From Shimazuella soli (lineage in GTDB: Bacteria > Bacillota > Bacilli > Thermoactinomycetales > Thermoactinomycetaceae): DNA of 64,000 nucleotides. The notes beneath the pieces are model-generated. The model did not search any database. It was not told the DNA's origin and worked only from the letters and a program-made list of their open reading frames with translations. The position numbers and the translations under genes are program-made. The DNA lies in assembly GCF_022511585.1 (NCBI RefSeq), contig NZ_JAKWBN010000002.1, positions 496,001 through 560,000 of the forward strand, in the 5' to 3' direction. Below are positions 16,078 to 24,840 of this stretch, piece by piece. Numbering within the stretch: the first letter of the stretch is position 1; each line of letters starts with the position of its first letter.

Positions 16078-16548
16078 ATGACACATCAAGATTTTTTGCA
16101 AAAAGCTATTCAATTGGCTGTCGATAATGTCAAAAACAACCAAGGCGGACCATTTGGAGCTATTGTGGTAAAAGATGGAGAGATCGTCGGTCAAGGGGTA
16201 AATCGAGTAACAACTCATAACGATCCCACTGCTCATGCAGAAATTGGGGCGATTCGCGACGCCTGTAAAAATCTTCAACATTTTCAATTAGAAGATTGTA
16301 TTATTTATACGAGTTGCGAACCCTGTCCTATGTGTTTTGGGGCAATTTATTGGGCGAGACCAAAAAAAGTCTACTTTGCTTGTACAAAGCAGGAGGCGGC
16401 TAAAGCAGGGTTTGATGACCAATTTATTTATGATGAATTGGCTATTTCTTATGAACAAAGAAAAATAAAAATGGAGAGGTTATCTTCTCCAGAGAAACTA
16501 TCCCCATTTCAGACTTGGATGAAATCATCGGAACGAGTTGAGTATTAA
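16078..16548 (+). CDS. guaD: Guanine deaminase
   Basis: The 156-residue cytidine-deaminase-fold enzyme is the same length as B. subtilis GuaD and nearly collinear with it. The zinc site is HAE (in DPTAHAEIGAIR) with CEPCPMC. The C-terminal SPFQTW segment that swaps between subunits is present. It converts guanine to xanthine in purine salvage. ATG 16078 is chosen over the in-frame GTG 16069 because TAGGTGAGA is placed for it and the length fits. Confidence 0.93.
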   Translation: MTHQDFLQKAIQLAVDNVKNNQGGPFGAIVVKDGEIVGQGVNRVTTHNDPTAHAEIGAIRDACKNLQHFQLEDCIIYTSCEPCPMCFGAIYWARPKKVYFACTKQEAAKAGFDDQFIYDELAISYEQRKIKMERLSSPEKLSPFQTWMKSSERVEY

Positions 16549-16577
16549 AAATATAAAAGAAATAAGGTGTGTTTTTA

Positions 16578-17210
16578 ATGGTGACTTCTACTCAATATGA
16601 TGTATTAAAAGAAATCATGTTAACCCGTGGTAGTGTAAAAAGTTATGATGCTACTCACGTAATGCCGGAAGAGGAAATCAATGAGTTGTTAACTCTTGCT
16701 TCCTCTGCTCCTTCATCTTGGAATTTGCAGCATTGGAGATATCTTGTAATCTCCAAGCCTGAACAAAAACAAAAGATGCTTCCTGTGGCCTATGGGCAAA
16801 AACAAGTAGTAGAAGCATCAATTGTTGTAGCGATTTTAGGAGATTTAGAGGCTTATCGGACTGCTCATCAAATTTATGGAGATGCAGTGGAACAAGGTAT
16901 TATGACAAGAGAACTCAGGGATAACTTGGTGTCGCAAATCGAAGGAGCTTACGCAGATAAATTACGTGCTCAGATGGATTCAACTTTAAACTGTGGGTTA
17001 ACTGCAATGCAATTAATGCTGACTGCTAAATCAATGGGCTATGATTCTTGTCCAATGGGTGGGTTTAATCCACAGAAACTAATCCAAGAGTTTAACGTAC
17101 CTGAACGTTATTTCCCTGTTTTGTTGGTATCTATTGGAAAAGCAGCACAACCTGCAAGACCATCCTCCCGATTGTCTTTAAATGAATTGGTAATACGTGA
17201 ATCATTTTAA
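16578..17210 (+). CDS. Nitroreductase family protein
   Basis: The 210-residue FMN-dependent oxidoreductase fold has the RGSVKSYD opening (the family's RRSIRxF site), APSSWNLQHWRYLVIS for FMN binding, and a C-terminal LVSIGKAA strand. The family reduces nitro compounds, quinones or flavins with NAD(P)H; the natural substrate is unknown. ATG 16578 with AAGGTG upstream. It is 29 bp downstream of guaD and may be co-transcribed. A perfect hairpin terminator follows. Confidence 0.88.
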   Translation: MVTSTQYDVLKEIMLTRGSVKSYDATHVMPEEEINELLTLASSAPSSWNLQHWRYLVISKPEQKQKMLPVAYGQKQVVEASIVVAILGDLEAYRTAHQIYGDAVEQGIMTRELRDNLVSQIEGAYADKLRAQMDSTLNCGLTAMQLMLTAKSMGYDSCPMGGFNPQKLIQEFNVPERYFPVLLVSIGKAAQPARPSSRLSLNELVIRESF

Positions 17211-17214
17211 ATGT

Positions 17215-17251
17215 AAAACGTCTTCTCATCATTCAATTGAGAAGACGTTTT
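17215..17251. terminator. Bidirectional terminator between nitroreductase and P450 genes
   Basis: A perfect 14-bp stem AAAACGTCTTCTCA (17215-17228) / TGAGAAGACGTTTT (17238-17251). Confidence 0.9.
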
Positions 17252-17272
17252 GTTATTACAACTGAAACCGTT

Positions 17273-18502
17273 TTATGATCTATTTTGATCATTACTTGTT
17301 CCAACTTCAATCCAAAGATGTTCTAATCCATAGGTAAAATGACTTTTAACTGGTTCTAATTTCATTGGTTGTTGGAACTTTATTTGTGGATATCTTACAA
17401 GTAATTCTTGTAATGCTATTTTAGCTTCCATTCTTGCTAAAGGTGCTCCAAGGCAAAAATGAATTCCTTTACCAAATGCTAAATGAGGATTGGATGAACG
17501 GTGTATATCAAACTGATCTGGATTATGAAATTGACGTTCATCGCGATTTGCAGACCCAATCCAGACGATAATTTGAGAGCCTTTAGGTATAAGTTGTTTT
17601 CCTAAAATAATATCCTCTTTGACTATTCGGTTGAAAGATTGTAAAGGAGATCGAAAACGCAGTACTTCTTCTATTGCTTTTGGTAATAGCTGTTGATTTT
17701 GTTGAACTTCCATAAATGTTTGATAATTGTCAAGCAAACAATAAATACTATTTCCAATTAAATTTGTGGTTGTTTCATTTCCTGCCACCAACAAGAGAAT
17801 ACAAAAAGATAAAATTTCTTCATCCGTTAATTTCTTTTCATTTTGTTTCGCTTGGATAAGTATTGATAGTATACCTTCATCTTCCTTATTATTCTTTCGT
17901 TTCTCGTCTATTATTTGAAAAAAATACGCTCGCAATTCTTTCATAGTTTCCCAAAATTTTTGGCTATGCAATCGAATGGCTTCTTCTGTATGATCAGCTG
18001 GCCCAGATACAATTATATCTGACCACTTTTTAAACTGATCTCGGTCAGTTGATGGTACACCAATGATTTCTGCGATTACTATCATAGGAAGAGGATATGC
18101 AAATTTTCTGATTAGATCAAATGAGGACTGTCCGTTTACCTCATTTAATAATTCACGTGCAATCAACTGAATTCGGCTATACCAGTTATTTAGTACTCTT
18201 GGTGTAAACGCTTGATTGACCAATGATCTCATCAAAGTATGTTTAGGGGGATCTAGACTGATCATACTTTGAGAGATAGGGTCATCCCCTTTTCGATTTG
18301 AAGAAAACACACGGCTATTTTCTAATACCTGTTTCACATCATCGTATAAAAATACATCCCAAAATTGTTGTTCTTTATCATAGAAAACTGGGTGGTTATC
18401 TCTCATATATCGATACCAAGAAAAAGGTTCATATAAATTTTTTTGCAGCTCATGATTATGGACTCTCCGACTAAAAAATTCTACCCCTGTTTGTTGTTTC
18501 AT
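17273..18502 (-). CDS. Cytochrome P450
   Basis: The 409-residue soluble bacterial P450 has the I-helix oxygen-binding motif LLVAGNETTTNL, the K-helix ExxR (EEVLRFRSPL) and the heme loop AFGKGIHFCLGAPLARMEA, with the ligand Cys near residue 350. ATG 18502 is used because AAGGAGTGATC precedes it and it falls 4 bp after the PadR stop; the longer frame to 18616 overlaps padR. It resembles the CYP107/109 class of Bacillus monooxygenases acting on lipids or polyketide-like compounds. Substrate unknown. It is the second gene of the PadR operon, facing two exporters. Confidence 0.88.
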   Translation of the reverse strand: MKQQTGVEFFSRRVHNHELQKNLYEPFSWYRYMRDNHPVFYDKEQQFWDVFLYDDVKQVLENSRVFSSNRKGDDPISQSMISLDPPKHTLMRSLVNQAFTPRVLNNWYSRIQLIARELLNEVNGQSSFDLIRKFAYPLPMIVIAEIIGVPSTDRDQFKKWSDIIVSGPADHTEEAIRLHSQKFWETMKELRAYFFQIIDEKRKNNKEDEGILSILIQAKQNEKKLTDEEILSFCILLLVAGNETTTNLIGNSIYCLLDNYQTFMEVQQNQQLLPKAIEEVLRFRSPLQSFNRIVKEDIILGKQLIPKGSQIIVWIGSANRDERQFHNPDQFDIHRSSNPHLAFGKGIHFCLGAPLARMEAKIALQELLVRYPQIKFQQPMKLEPVKSHFTYGLEHLWIEVGTSNDQNRS

Positions 18503-18506
18503 GAGA

Positions 18507-19052
18507 TCACTCCTTATTTTTTGTATTTCTTTCTCTTTCATATAGTTCGAGAACCTGTGACAATTCAAACTGCCAAAAATTTTTATAGTAGTTGGCTGTA
18601 TCTTTACTCCCTGCATTCATATACCCCTGTTTGAGTACGTCTGTTTGCTTTCGATCATGATAGATATGTGTTTGACAATAGTGAATATAATGTTCAAGCA
18701 AATATAACCGTTCTTCACCAGTTATATAGTTAAAAAAAGCAACTTTTTGCCAAAATAGTTTTTGGTATTCTCCTAAATTAGTAGAAGTATCTAGCATTAA
18801 CTCATGAAAGTGTGCTCGTCCTTTTTCCGTGATGCAGTATGTTTTCTGATCACGTTTATTTTCTTTTTCTACATTTACTGGAATAGGTACAATTTCAATC
18901 ATCTTTTCTTGCTCTAATTTCGTTAAGAGTGGATAAAGGCGCCCCTTGCTGAATTTTGCAAAAGGACCAATGATCATATTAATTATTTTTGCTATGGCAT
19001 AGCCATGTGTAGGCTGGTGAAATAAAAATCCTAGAATGATGAGTTTGTACAT
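18507..19052 (-). CDS. PadR-family transcriptional regulator
   Basis: The 181-residue protein has an N-terminal PadR winged helix (YKLIILGFLFHQPTHGYAIAKII, then GRLYPLLTKLEQEKMI) and a longer helical C-terminal dimerisation domain (Vir_C-like, about 95-175). ATG 19052 is chosen because GGAAGGAAG precedes it. PadR proteins repress detoxification or export genes until a ligand binds. It lies upstream of the P450 gene on the same strand and divergent from the MFS genes, so it could control both. Confidence 0.85.
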   Translation of the reverse strand: MYKLIILGFLFHQPTHGYAIAKIINMIIGPFAKFSKGRLYPLLTKLEQEKMIEIVPIPVNVEKENKRDQKTYCITEKGRAHFHELMLDTSTNLGEYQKLFWQKVAFFNYITGEERLYLLEHYIHYCQTHIYHDRKQTDVLKQGYMNAGSKDTANYYKNFWQFELSQVLELYERERNTKNKE

Positions 19053-19355
19053 GAGACTTCCTTCCTTTCTTTTTGAATAGGTCATAGTGATCTATCATAA
19101 TGATACATTAATTTTGTTCTTTGAACAATGCTAATTAACAATCCATTTTGTTTATTGGAAATTTATATTATACAAGAGAGTATTCTATTCAATAATAGCC
19201 AGAAGTTAGAATTCATCATTATAATTTATCAAAAAATATATATCTTAATATAAATTCTATGATTTATTAGTAGAATTATTATGTATATTACTGCTATGAT
19301 AGAAGAAATCGAATAGTATGAAGGTAGTAGGTATATGGACAGCAGGAGTGATGAC
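19053..19355. promoter_or_regulatory. AT-rich divergent promoter region padR/MFS
   Basis: Very AT-rich, with several imperfect inverted repeats of the ATxATxAT type as expected for PadR targets. No single operator is clear. Confidence 0.4.
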
Positions 19356-20558
19356 ATGCAAGCATCGATACAACAGTGGTCCATTTCTCAATTTCGTTTA
19401 CTTGTTGTACTTATGATAATAGTTGGTGCCACACAAGGCTTAGTATCTCCTCTCATATCTACTATGTTGGAACAAAACCATGTATCGGCCAGTACAAATG
19501 GTATAAGTGCTGCTATGTTATACATGGGAATGTTTATTTCTATGTTTTTTTGCGCAAAATTGTTGAAACTTATTGGATATCGACAAACGATATTAATGGG
19601 AATAGGCATTATGTTTGTTTCCATAGTCGCCTTTCCTTTTACACAGGGGATATGGTGGTGGTCGTTGCTTCGTTTTTTATTGGGGATAGGGGATAATATA
19701 ACGACATTTGCTGTACAAATTTGGGTGGCAAGGCATGTGAGCAAAGAGGAAAATGGTAAACGGTTTTCGCAATTTGGTTTATCTTATGGACTGGGCATGG
19801 GTCTAGGTCCATTGGGATTAAATTTAATTTCCTTTGGATTTGCAGTTCCATTTGTTGTATTAGCTGTTGCTCTTGTGATAGCGGTGTTATTTTGTTTTGC
19901 CAAGCTTCAGAAGGATGTTCCTATTCCGTCATTAGAAAAAAAACATACAATAGGACAAGCTTCTTATAGAATGGTATATAGGATGGGTTTCTTAGCAATG
20001 TGGTCTGCACTTATTTATGGGTTTATCGAAGTAGCAGTTGCAAGTAACTTTCCTGTTTATGGACTGAAAACAGGGTTTTCTAAAGTAGAAATATCTTTAT
20101 TGATAACAGCTTTTATCTGGGGGAGTTTATTATTCCAATTACCATTAGGGATATTGGGAGATAAAATGGGTCGTCATAAATTGTTATTGATTATATGTTC
20201 TATTGGTGGATCAGGAATGTTAGCAATTCCATTTTTTCATTATCATGTTAATGCTATGGTGTTTATTCTTGGTTTTATGGGTGGTATTATCGGTTCTATG
20301 CTCTCACTGAGTTTAGCTTTTCTAAGCGATTTGTTACCTGAATCGATGATTACAAAAGGAAATCTCTTGGCAAATTCTCATTTTACTTTTGGGAGTATCA
20401 TTGGGCCATACATAGGAGGTTTACTGATGCAATATATCTCAATTGTATCCCTTTTTTATTTTCTGGGTATTTCCCTGTTTAGTTTTGTGTTATTTAGTTT
20501 TCTGATTCAACAAGCAAAAAAGGAAAAAGTGATCATAAATGACATAAATATGCATTAG
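19356..20558 (+). CDS. MFS exporter, first of a tandem pair
   Basis: The 400-residue protein has about twelve membrane spans. ATG 19356 is preferred over ATG 19335: AGGAGTG lies five bases upstream, and the resulting N-terminus MQASIQQWSISQF aligns with MQTSVDKWSITRF of the next gene. Features are LLRFLLGIGDNI, the G-rich GLGMGLGPLGLNLIS and the loop GDKMGRHK between helices 8 and 9. Substrate unknown. Its product may export what the neighbouring P450 makes or meets. Confidence 0.85.
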   Translation: MQASIQQWSISQFRLLVVLMIIVGATQGLVSPLISTMLEQNHVSASTNGISAAMLYMGMFISMFFCAKLLKLIGYRQTILMGIGIMFVSIVAFPFTQGIWWWSLLRFLLGIGDNITTFAVQIWVARHVSKEENGKRFSQFGLSYGLGMGLGPLGLNLISFGFAVPFVVLAVALVIAVLFCFAKLQKDVPIPSLEKKHTIGQASYRMVYRMGFLAMWSALIYGFIEVAVASNFPVYGLKTGFSKVEISLLITAFIWGSLLFQLPLGILGDKMGRHKLLLIICSIGGSGMLAIPFFHYHVNAMVFILGFMGGIIGSMLSLSLAFLSDLLPESMITKGNLLANSHFTFGSIIGPYIGGLLMQYISIVSLFYFLGISLFSFVLFSFLIQQAKKEKVIINDINMH

Positions 20559-20595
20559 CTTTTTCTTGTACATCCTTAATACGATAGAATAAAGT

Positions 20596-20625
20596 CCCTC
20601 GCCAAGTGTTGGTGAGGGTGTTCTT
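20596..20625 (+). terminator. Terminator between the two MFS genes
   Basis: CCCTCGCCAA/TTGGTGAGGG hairpin followed by TGTTCTTG. The T-tract is short, so partial read-through into the second gene is likely. Confidence 0.6.
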
Positions 20626-20654
20626 GTGTGTAAAAATAGAGAGGTGAAATCCGG

Positions 20655-21860
20655 ATGCAAACAAGTGTTGATAAATGGTCGATAACTCGCTTTTATACTT
20701 TTTTATTTCTTGTAACGGTTTTTGGAATTACACAAGGATTTTTAATTCCTGTTATTTCAACGATGTTGGAGCAAATGCATCTAACTCCTAGTGTAAATGG
20801 ATTCAGTGCTGCCATGCTTTACGTGGGTATGCTGTTTTCTATGATGTTTTATTCCAAACTGATATCGAGGTGGGGATATCGTAATACAATCATCGTAGGG
20901 ATCTCCATTTTATTGATATCTTTTGTTTTATTTCCTTTTACATATGGGATTTGGTGGTGGTCAGTTCTACGTTTTCTCGTTGGAATAGGGAATAATATTG
21001 CGCTTTTATCTTGCCAAGTGTGGCTGATTGCTACTGTTGATCCTGCACACAAAGGAAAAAGACTTGCCCAATTTGGTTTGATGTATGGACTCGGATTTGG
21101 AATAGGTCCATTGGGATTAAATCTAATATCTCACGGTTATTTGATACCATTTATCGCATTGATCATTCTGCTTGTCGTCAGTTTGATTGTCAGCTTTCGT
21201 TTGACCAAAGGATATGCTAACTTTGCGAAAACAAATGATAAACAGCAGGAAGTATCTGCTTCGTATAAAACTGTATACAAAATAAGTTTTCTGGCGATGA
21301 TCCCCATGCTGTTGTATGGGATATTGGAAGTGGCGTTATCAGGTAATTTTCCAGTGTATGGTTTGAAACTAGGGCTGACAAAAGGTGAAATTTCCCTTTT
21401 GATCACTGCTTTTATCTGGGGAAGTCTTGTATTTCAATTACCATTAGGCATGTTAGGTGATAAGATCGGAAGAAAAAATCTTCTCCGCATTTTATGTTCC
21501 TTAGGCGGCTTTGGTATGCTATTTGTTCCTTTAGTAGGAGATAGTTTTCTTGGTTTATTTATCATTCTCGGTCTATCAGGCGGTTTTGTGGGATCATTAT
21601 TCTCTCTAGGACTAGCTTTTATGGATGACATTTTGCCTGCTCATCTATTACCAAAGGGCAGTGCATTGTGTTCGATGCATTATAGTGTAGGGAGCATAAT
21701 TGGACCATATTTAGGTGGAACCTTGATGCAGTATATGGGGATATCATCTCTCTTCTATTTTCTTGGATTAGCTTTGATCGGATTTGTAGCATTAACCTTT
21801 GTATTTCGGTCTTATGGGATTACGAAAAAGGAAGCCATTATCGAAACAACTTTCCAATAG
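20655..21860 (+). CDS. MFS exporter, second of a tandem pair
   Basis: The 401-residue paralogue of the preceding transporter aligns over the whole length without major gaps (by eye a little over half identical), with shared blocks such as ISLLITAFIWGS and GPLGLNLIS. GAGAGGTGAAATCCGG precedes ATG 20655. The pair arose by tandem duplication and has since diverged, suggesting different but related substrates. Confidence 0.85.
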   Translation: MQTSVDKWSITRFYTFLFLVTVFGITQGFLIPVISTMLEQMHLTPSVNGFSAAMLYVGMLFSMMFYSKLISRWGYRNTIIVGISILLISFVLFPFTYGIWWWSVLRFLVGIGNNIALLSCQVWLIATVDPAHKGKRLAQFGLMYGLGFGIGPLGLNLISHGYLIPFIALIILLVVSLIVSFRLTKGYANFAKTNDKQQEVSASYKTVYKISFLAMIPMLLYGILEVALSGNFPVYGLKLGLTKGEISLLITAFIWGSLVFQLPLGMLGDKIGRKNLLRILCSLGGFGMLFVPLVGDSFLGLFIILGLSGGFVGSLFSLGLAFMDDILPAHLLPKGSALCSMHYSVGSIIGPYLGGTLMQYMGISSLFYFLGLALIGFVALTFVFRSYGITKKEAIIETTFQ

Positions 21861-21879
21861 GTAGTTTATTTCACATCAG

Positions 21880-21912
21880 TCCCCTTTGGAGAAATTTCTA
21901 AAGGGGATTATT
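21880..21912 (+). terminator. Terminator after the MFS pair
   Basis: TCCCCTTT (21880-21887) / AAAGGGGA (21900-21907) followed by TTATTTTG. Confidence 0.75.
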
Positions 21913-22077
21913 TTGTTTTTATGCTCTCCTTTTCATGGTCATACTTTTTACAGATGTCAGCCATAAACGAAGTTCAATTGTTCAGACGCTGTATATGTCG
22001 GAAATTTCCTCCTTTTTCTTCTTTTTTCTTCTGTTATACATAAAATGGTGGTAAGACTTTTTGTAGGAGGAGTTGTG

Positions 22078-22323
22078 TTGAAAAAGCGCAAACCTAATCC
22101 ATATCGTGATCAGTACCGAGTATGGTATCCCTTTCACAGCCCAGATGATCCATGTCCCCCTATTGCAAAACAGTATGTGGTGCCACCCAATCAATTCTTG
22201 GGGTTCCAACCGCCTAATTTGCCGCAGTTTTCGAAACATGAGGCATTGATAAAAGGAACTTTATGGCCTATTTTTTATAGTCCATATCCTCCTAAAAAGT
22301 GGAGGGACAAAGATGGAACATGA
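22078..22323 (+). CDS. cotJA: Spore coat-associated protein CotJA
   Basis: The 81-residue protein has the CotJA signature: DPCPPI, then PPNQFLGFQPPNLPQF and KGTLWPIFY. The start is TTG 22078 with AGGAGGAG at 22065-22072; an upstream ATG (22045) lies before the ribosome site. CotJ proteins assemble in the spore coat. It overlaps cotJB by 11 bp. Normally cotJA-B-C form one operon; here cotJC is displaced by about 870 bp. Confidence 0.92.
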   Translation: MKKRKPNPYRDQYRVWYPFHSPDDPCPPIAKQYVVPPNQFLGFQPPNLPQFSKHEALIKGTLWPIFYSPYPPKKWRDKDGT

Positions 22324-22567
22324 AAAGCGGAGAGCATTACTTCGAAAATTACAGGAAGTTGATTTTGTCCTGGTAGAGCTAAATCTTTATTTGGATACAC
22401 ACCCGAGTGATCTAGATGCTCTTGACCAATACAACCATTGTGCATTGGAAAGGGAAGCAATACGCTCTGAGTATGAGGAGAGATATGGTCCATTGATGCA
22501 TTTTGGCCACTCGAGTAATCGTTATCCTTGCGGTTGGAATGAGGGGCCTTGGCCATGGGAAATATGA
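22313..22567 (+). CDS. cotJB: Spore coat protein CotJB
   Basis: The 84-residue protein has the family's LRKLQEVDFVLVELNLYLDTHP opening and the ALDQYNHCALEREAIRSEYEERYGPL helix. The C-terminal WNEGPWPWE tail is typical. It is translationally coupled to cotJA. A hairpin terminator 30 bp downstream ends the unit before the inserted lipoprotein gene. Confidence 0.92.
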   Translation: MEHEKRRALLRKLQEVDFVLVELNLYLDTHPSDLDALDQYNHCALEREAIRSEYEERYGPLMHFGHSSNRYPCGWNEGPWPWEI

Positions 22568-22596
22568 TTTATCCTAGATAACCATAGAATGCTTTT

Positions 22597-22625
22597 AAAC
22601 GATCATACAAATGATCGTTTTTTTA
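22597..22625 (+). terminator. Terminator after cotJB
   Basis: A perfect stem AAACGATCAT (22597-22606) / ATGATCGTTT (22611-22620) followed by TTTTTAT. Confidence 0.85.
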
Positions 22626-22713
22626 TATAAAAATTCAAATATTAGGGGTGAATGTATATCCCGATTTCTAATAATATTTGATATATTTATTTATCGACAG
22701 GAGGAAAACTTAC

Positions 22714-23286
22714 ATGAGAAAAGGTTTTATTTGCGTTTTTATTGTTTTTATTACTATCTTTTTAACGGCTTGCGGATCCGGATATTCTGATTCTAACAAA
22801 AACACCAATTTTTCCGGCCCAAATCAATCCACTTCCAGCCATCCGCAATCTGATGATTCATGGGTCTCTGATCAACAAAAATGGGCTGAACAAAATATGT
22901 CCGTTCCAGAAAAATTAGTAAACGATATTATGCTTTCAGCAGAGAAAGGAACCATGTACCCAGATTCAAAAGTTGCTTTAGGAGACACTTCTCAAACCGT
23001 AATAAACGCATATGGTTCTCCAGAAAAAAGCGATGGAACTTATATGGATTATAGTCAATCACATGCTGTTTCTTTTGGTTTGGAAAACGGTACTGTCTAT
23101 CAAATCGGCTCTACCAATCCACAATTTCAATCTTTAACGCAAAATGATATTACCAATATACTTGGAAAGCCTACGAAATCAGCTTTTGAAGGCGGTAGTG
23201 AGTATTATGAATACCAATTAAAAAATAATTATCGATTGTTTTTTAATTTCGATGGAAATAAAGTATATTCTGTTTCCGTGCAGTAA
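22714..23286 (+). CDS. DUF4309 (YjgB-like) lipoprotein inserted in the cotJ cluster
   Basis: The 190-residue protein has a lipoprotein signal ending TIFLTACGSG (lipidated Cys about residue 20), a Ser/Asn-rich spacer, and a C-terminal domain with two related halves: KVALGDTSQTVINAYGSPEK and LTQNDITNILGKPTKS, the G-x-P repeats of DUF4309/YjgB proteins. Likely attached to the outer face of the membrane. CAGGAGG precedes ATG 22714. It has its own terminator, so it is an independent cistron between cotJB and cotJC. Function unknown. Confidence 0.75.
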   Translation: MRKGFICVFIVFITIFLTACGSGYSDSNKNTNFSGPNQSTSSHPQSDDSWVSDQQKWAEQNMSVPEKLVNDIMLSAEKGTMYPDSKVALGDTSQTVINAYGSPEKSDGTYMDYSQSHAVSFGLENGTVYQIGSTNPQFQSLTQNDITNILGKPTKSAFEGGSEYYEYQLKNNYRLFFNFDGNKVYSVSVQ

Positions 23287-23320
23287 GAACAACCTATTTC
23301 TATACATATCAAAGGACAAG

Positions 23321-23355
23321 CCTTATTCTCTTCCTATTGGAGAATAAGGTGTTTT
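23321..23355 (+). terminator. Terminator after the DUF4309 lipoprotein gene
   Basis: CCTTATTCTC (23321-23330) / GAGAATAAGG (23340-23349), then TGTTTTTATTTT. Confidence 0.88.
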
Positions 23356-23441
23356 TATTTTAAGGTCGGATAGGTGCAGCATGAAATAGGTATTTCTCAC
23401 ATATATTTTCGTATTCGATTCTATTGAGGTGGGGATATCTT

Positions 23442-24011
23442 TTGTGGATATACGAAAAAAAATTGCAGTATCCAGTGAAAGTAAGTCAATGCAATCCACA
23501 TCTAGCAAAGCTGCTGATTGAACAATATGGTGGAGCTGATGGAGAGTTAGCAGCGGCACTTCGCTATTTGAATCAACGCTACACCATACCAGATAAAGTA
23601 AAAGGATTGTTAACCGACATTGGTACCGAGGAGTTTGCACATTTAGAAATGATTGCAACGATGGTATATAAACTGACAAAAGATGCAACGAAAGAACAGA
23701 TCAAAGCAGCGGGATTAGAAGAACACTATGTCAATCATGATTTATCATTGTTTTATCAGAGTGCAGCTGGAAATCCGTTTACTGCCACATACATACAATC
23801 CAAAGGTGATCCGATCGCGGATCTGTATGAAGACATCGCCGCTGAAGAAAAAGCGAGAGCTACCTACCAATGGTTAATCGATCTATCGGATGATCCTGAT
23901 ATCAATGATTCACTCAAATTTTTGAGGGAAAGAGAGATAGTTCATTCACAGCGTTTCCGCGAAGCAGTAGAGTTGTTGAAGGAATACCAGGGACAGAAGA
24001 AGTTTTTTTAA
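23442..24011 (+). CDS. cotJC: Spore coat protein CotJC (manganese-catalase family)
   Basis: The 189 residues match the length of B. subtilis CotJC. TTG 23442 gives MWIYEKKLQYPVKVSQCNP, and GAGGTGGGG at 23427-23434 is well placed. The di-manganese ligands of the catalase fold are visible: Glu of GADGELAA, TEEFAHLE (ExxH), EDIAAEEKARATY and REIVHSQRF (second His). It may protect the spore from peroxide. It is transcribed separately from cotJAB here. Two decayed copies of its 3' end occur at 27312-27361 and 32691-32774. Confidence 0.93.
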   Translation: MWIYEKKLQYPVKVSQCNPHLAKLLIEQYGGADGELAAALRYLNQRYTIPDKVKGLLTDIGTEEFAHLEMIATMVYKLTKDATKEQIKAAGLEEHYVNHDLSLFYQSAAGNPFTATYIQSKGDPIADLYEDIAAEEKARATYQWLIDLSDDPDINDSLKFLREREIVHSQRFREAVELLKEYQGQKKFF

Positions 24012-24075
24012 TAAAAGGATAACTTTTATTGTTTAAAATCATAGATGGAAAACAACTGGCTAAAGCTATAAACAA

Positions 24076-24104
24076 AAAGAGATCCATTATGGATCTCTTT
24101 CTTT
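24076..24104 (+). terminator. Hairpin terminator after cotJC
   Basis: AAAGAGATCCAT (24076-24087) / ATGGATCTCTTT (24089-24100), then CTTTT. It is symmetrical, so it may act in both directions. Confidence 0.75.
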
Positions 24105-24135
24105 TGGTTAACCGTTTCCTAGTTTTCCTCCAACC

Positions 24136-24243
24136 ATGCGGATTTCCTACGATTGGTGGATGTCCGATGTTCAAAAACGGGTCCAAGAAACAAGAAGACT
24201 AGCAGAGGAACTTGGATATAGTCAAGTAGTGAAACGAACATAA
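24136..24243 (+). pseudogene. Remnant of a small phage-like protein
   Basis: A 35-codon open frame whose product (ISYDWWMSDVQKRV, then RRLAEELGY) resembles the N-terminus of small phage or integrative-element proteins. It lacks a ribosome site and ends abruptly. Confidence 0.35.
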
Positions 24244-24415
24244 TTATCTCGAATACCTAGAAGAAAATGGTGACGGTTGATACTTCCGAACCTCGTTTGA
24301 AAATGGTGGATACAAAGGAATGCACGTGCTAAATGGTCTTTCTAGAACGCTAGAAGGGAAATCAAATGATACTTATCCATCATTAAATCATGTAATCGAG
24401 ATTTGAGGAAGTATT

Positions 24416-24571
24416 ATGAGACATTGGTACAAATACAGATTACGAGAATTCAGTCTTGGTTATCAGCCAGACGGTTTTGTATCGCATGATCGATTGATAG
24501 AAAAGTTTGGTGTGTGGCATATGACAGGGAATAGACAGAGGAAGAGATACGAGGATATGAATGGGGCCTGA
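24416..24571 (+). pseudogene. Remnant ORF, 51 aa, phage-like
   Basis: ATG 24416 follows GAGGAAG. The product (YRLREFSLGYQPDGFV then HDRLIEKFGVW) resembles small uncharacterised phage or mobile-element proteins that place a QPxGFV segment before a KFG turn. It is short and isolated among stops, so it is probably a decayed copy. Confidence 0.4.
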
Positions 24572-24840
24572 AAGATGGAGGATAACGAATGACAGATAAA
24601 CATTAGTGGTTCAAGTTGATGAAAAATGAAGATTAGGATGACGAGTTTTATAGAGTATAAATTGGAGCCGGGTGATCCCTCTACTGAGAGAGATCACCCA
24701 ATCATTCCGAGCACAAGGTTACTTTACCTTGCGGTACTCCATGATGCCCAATATAAATAATTTAACATTCATTGATTTGAATAGGAAGCAGCCTAACATA
24801 GGTGGTTTTTTTACGATCAAAATTCGAAAGGATGATTACA

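Larger units (their letters stand above)
24012..24840. other. Degenerate phage/integrative-element remnants
   Basis: No intact gene. Besides the terminator and two short remnant ORFs listed separately, a hairpin GGGTGATC..GATCACCC lies at 24670-24699. Scattered open fragments with in-frame stops resemble small phage or plasmid proteins. Confidence 0.55.

Noticed and set aside
24670-24699. Terminator before the PIG-L gene
   Set aside because: The inverted repeat is clear, but no T-run follows and the region is degenerate.
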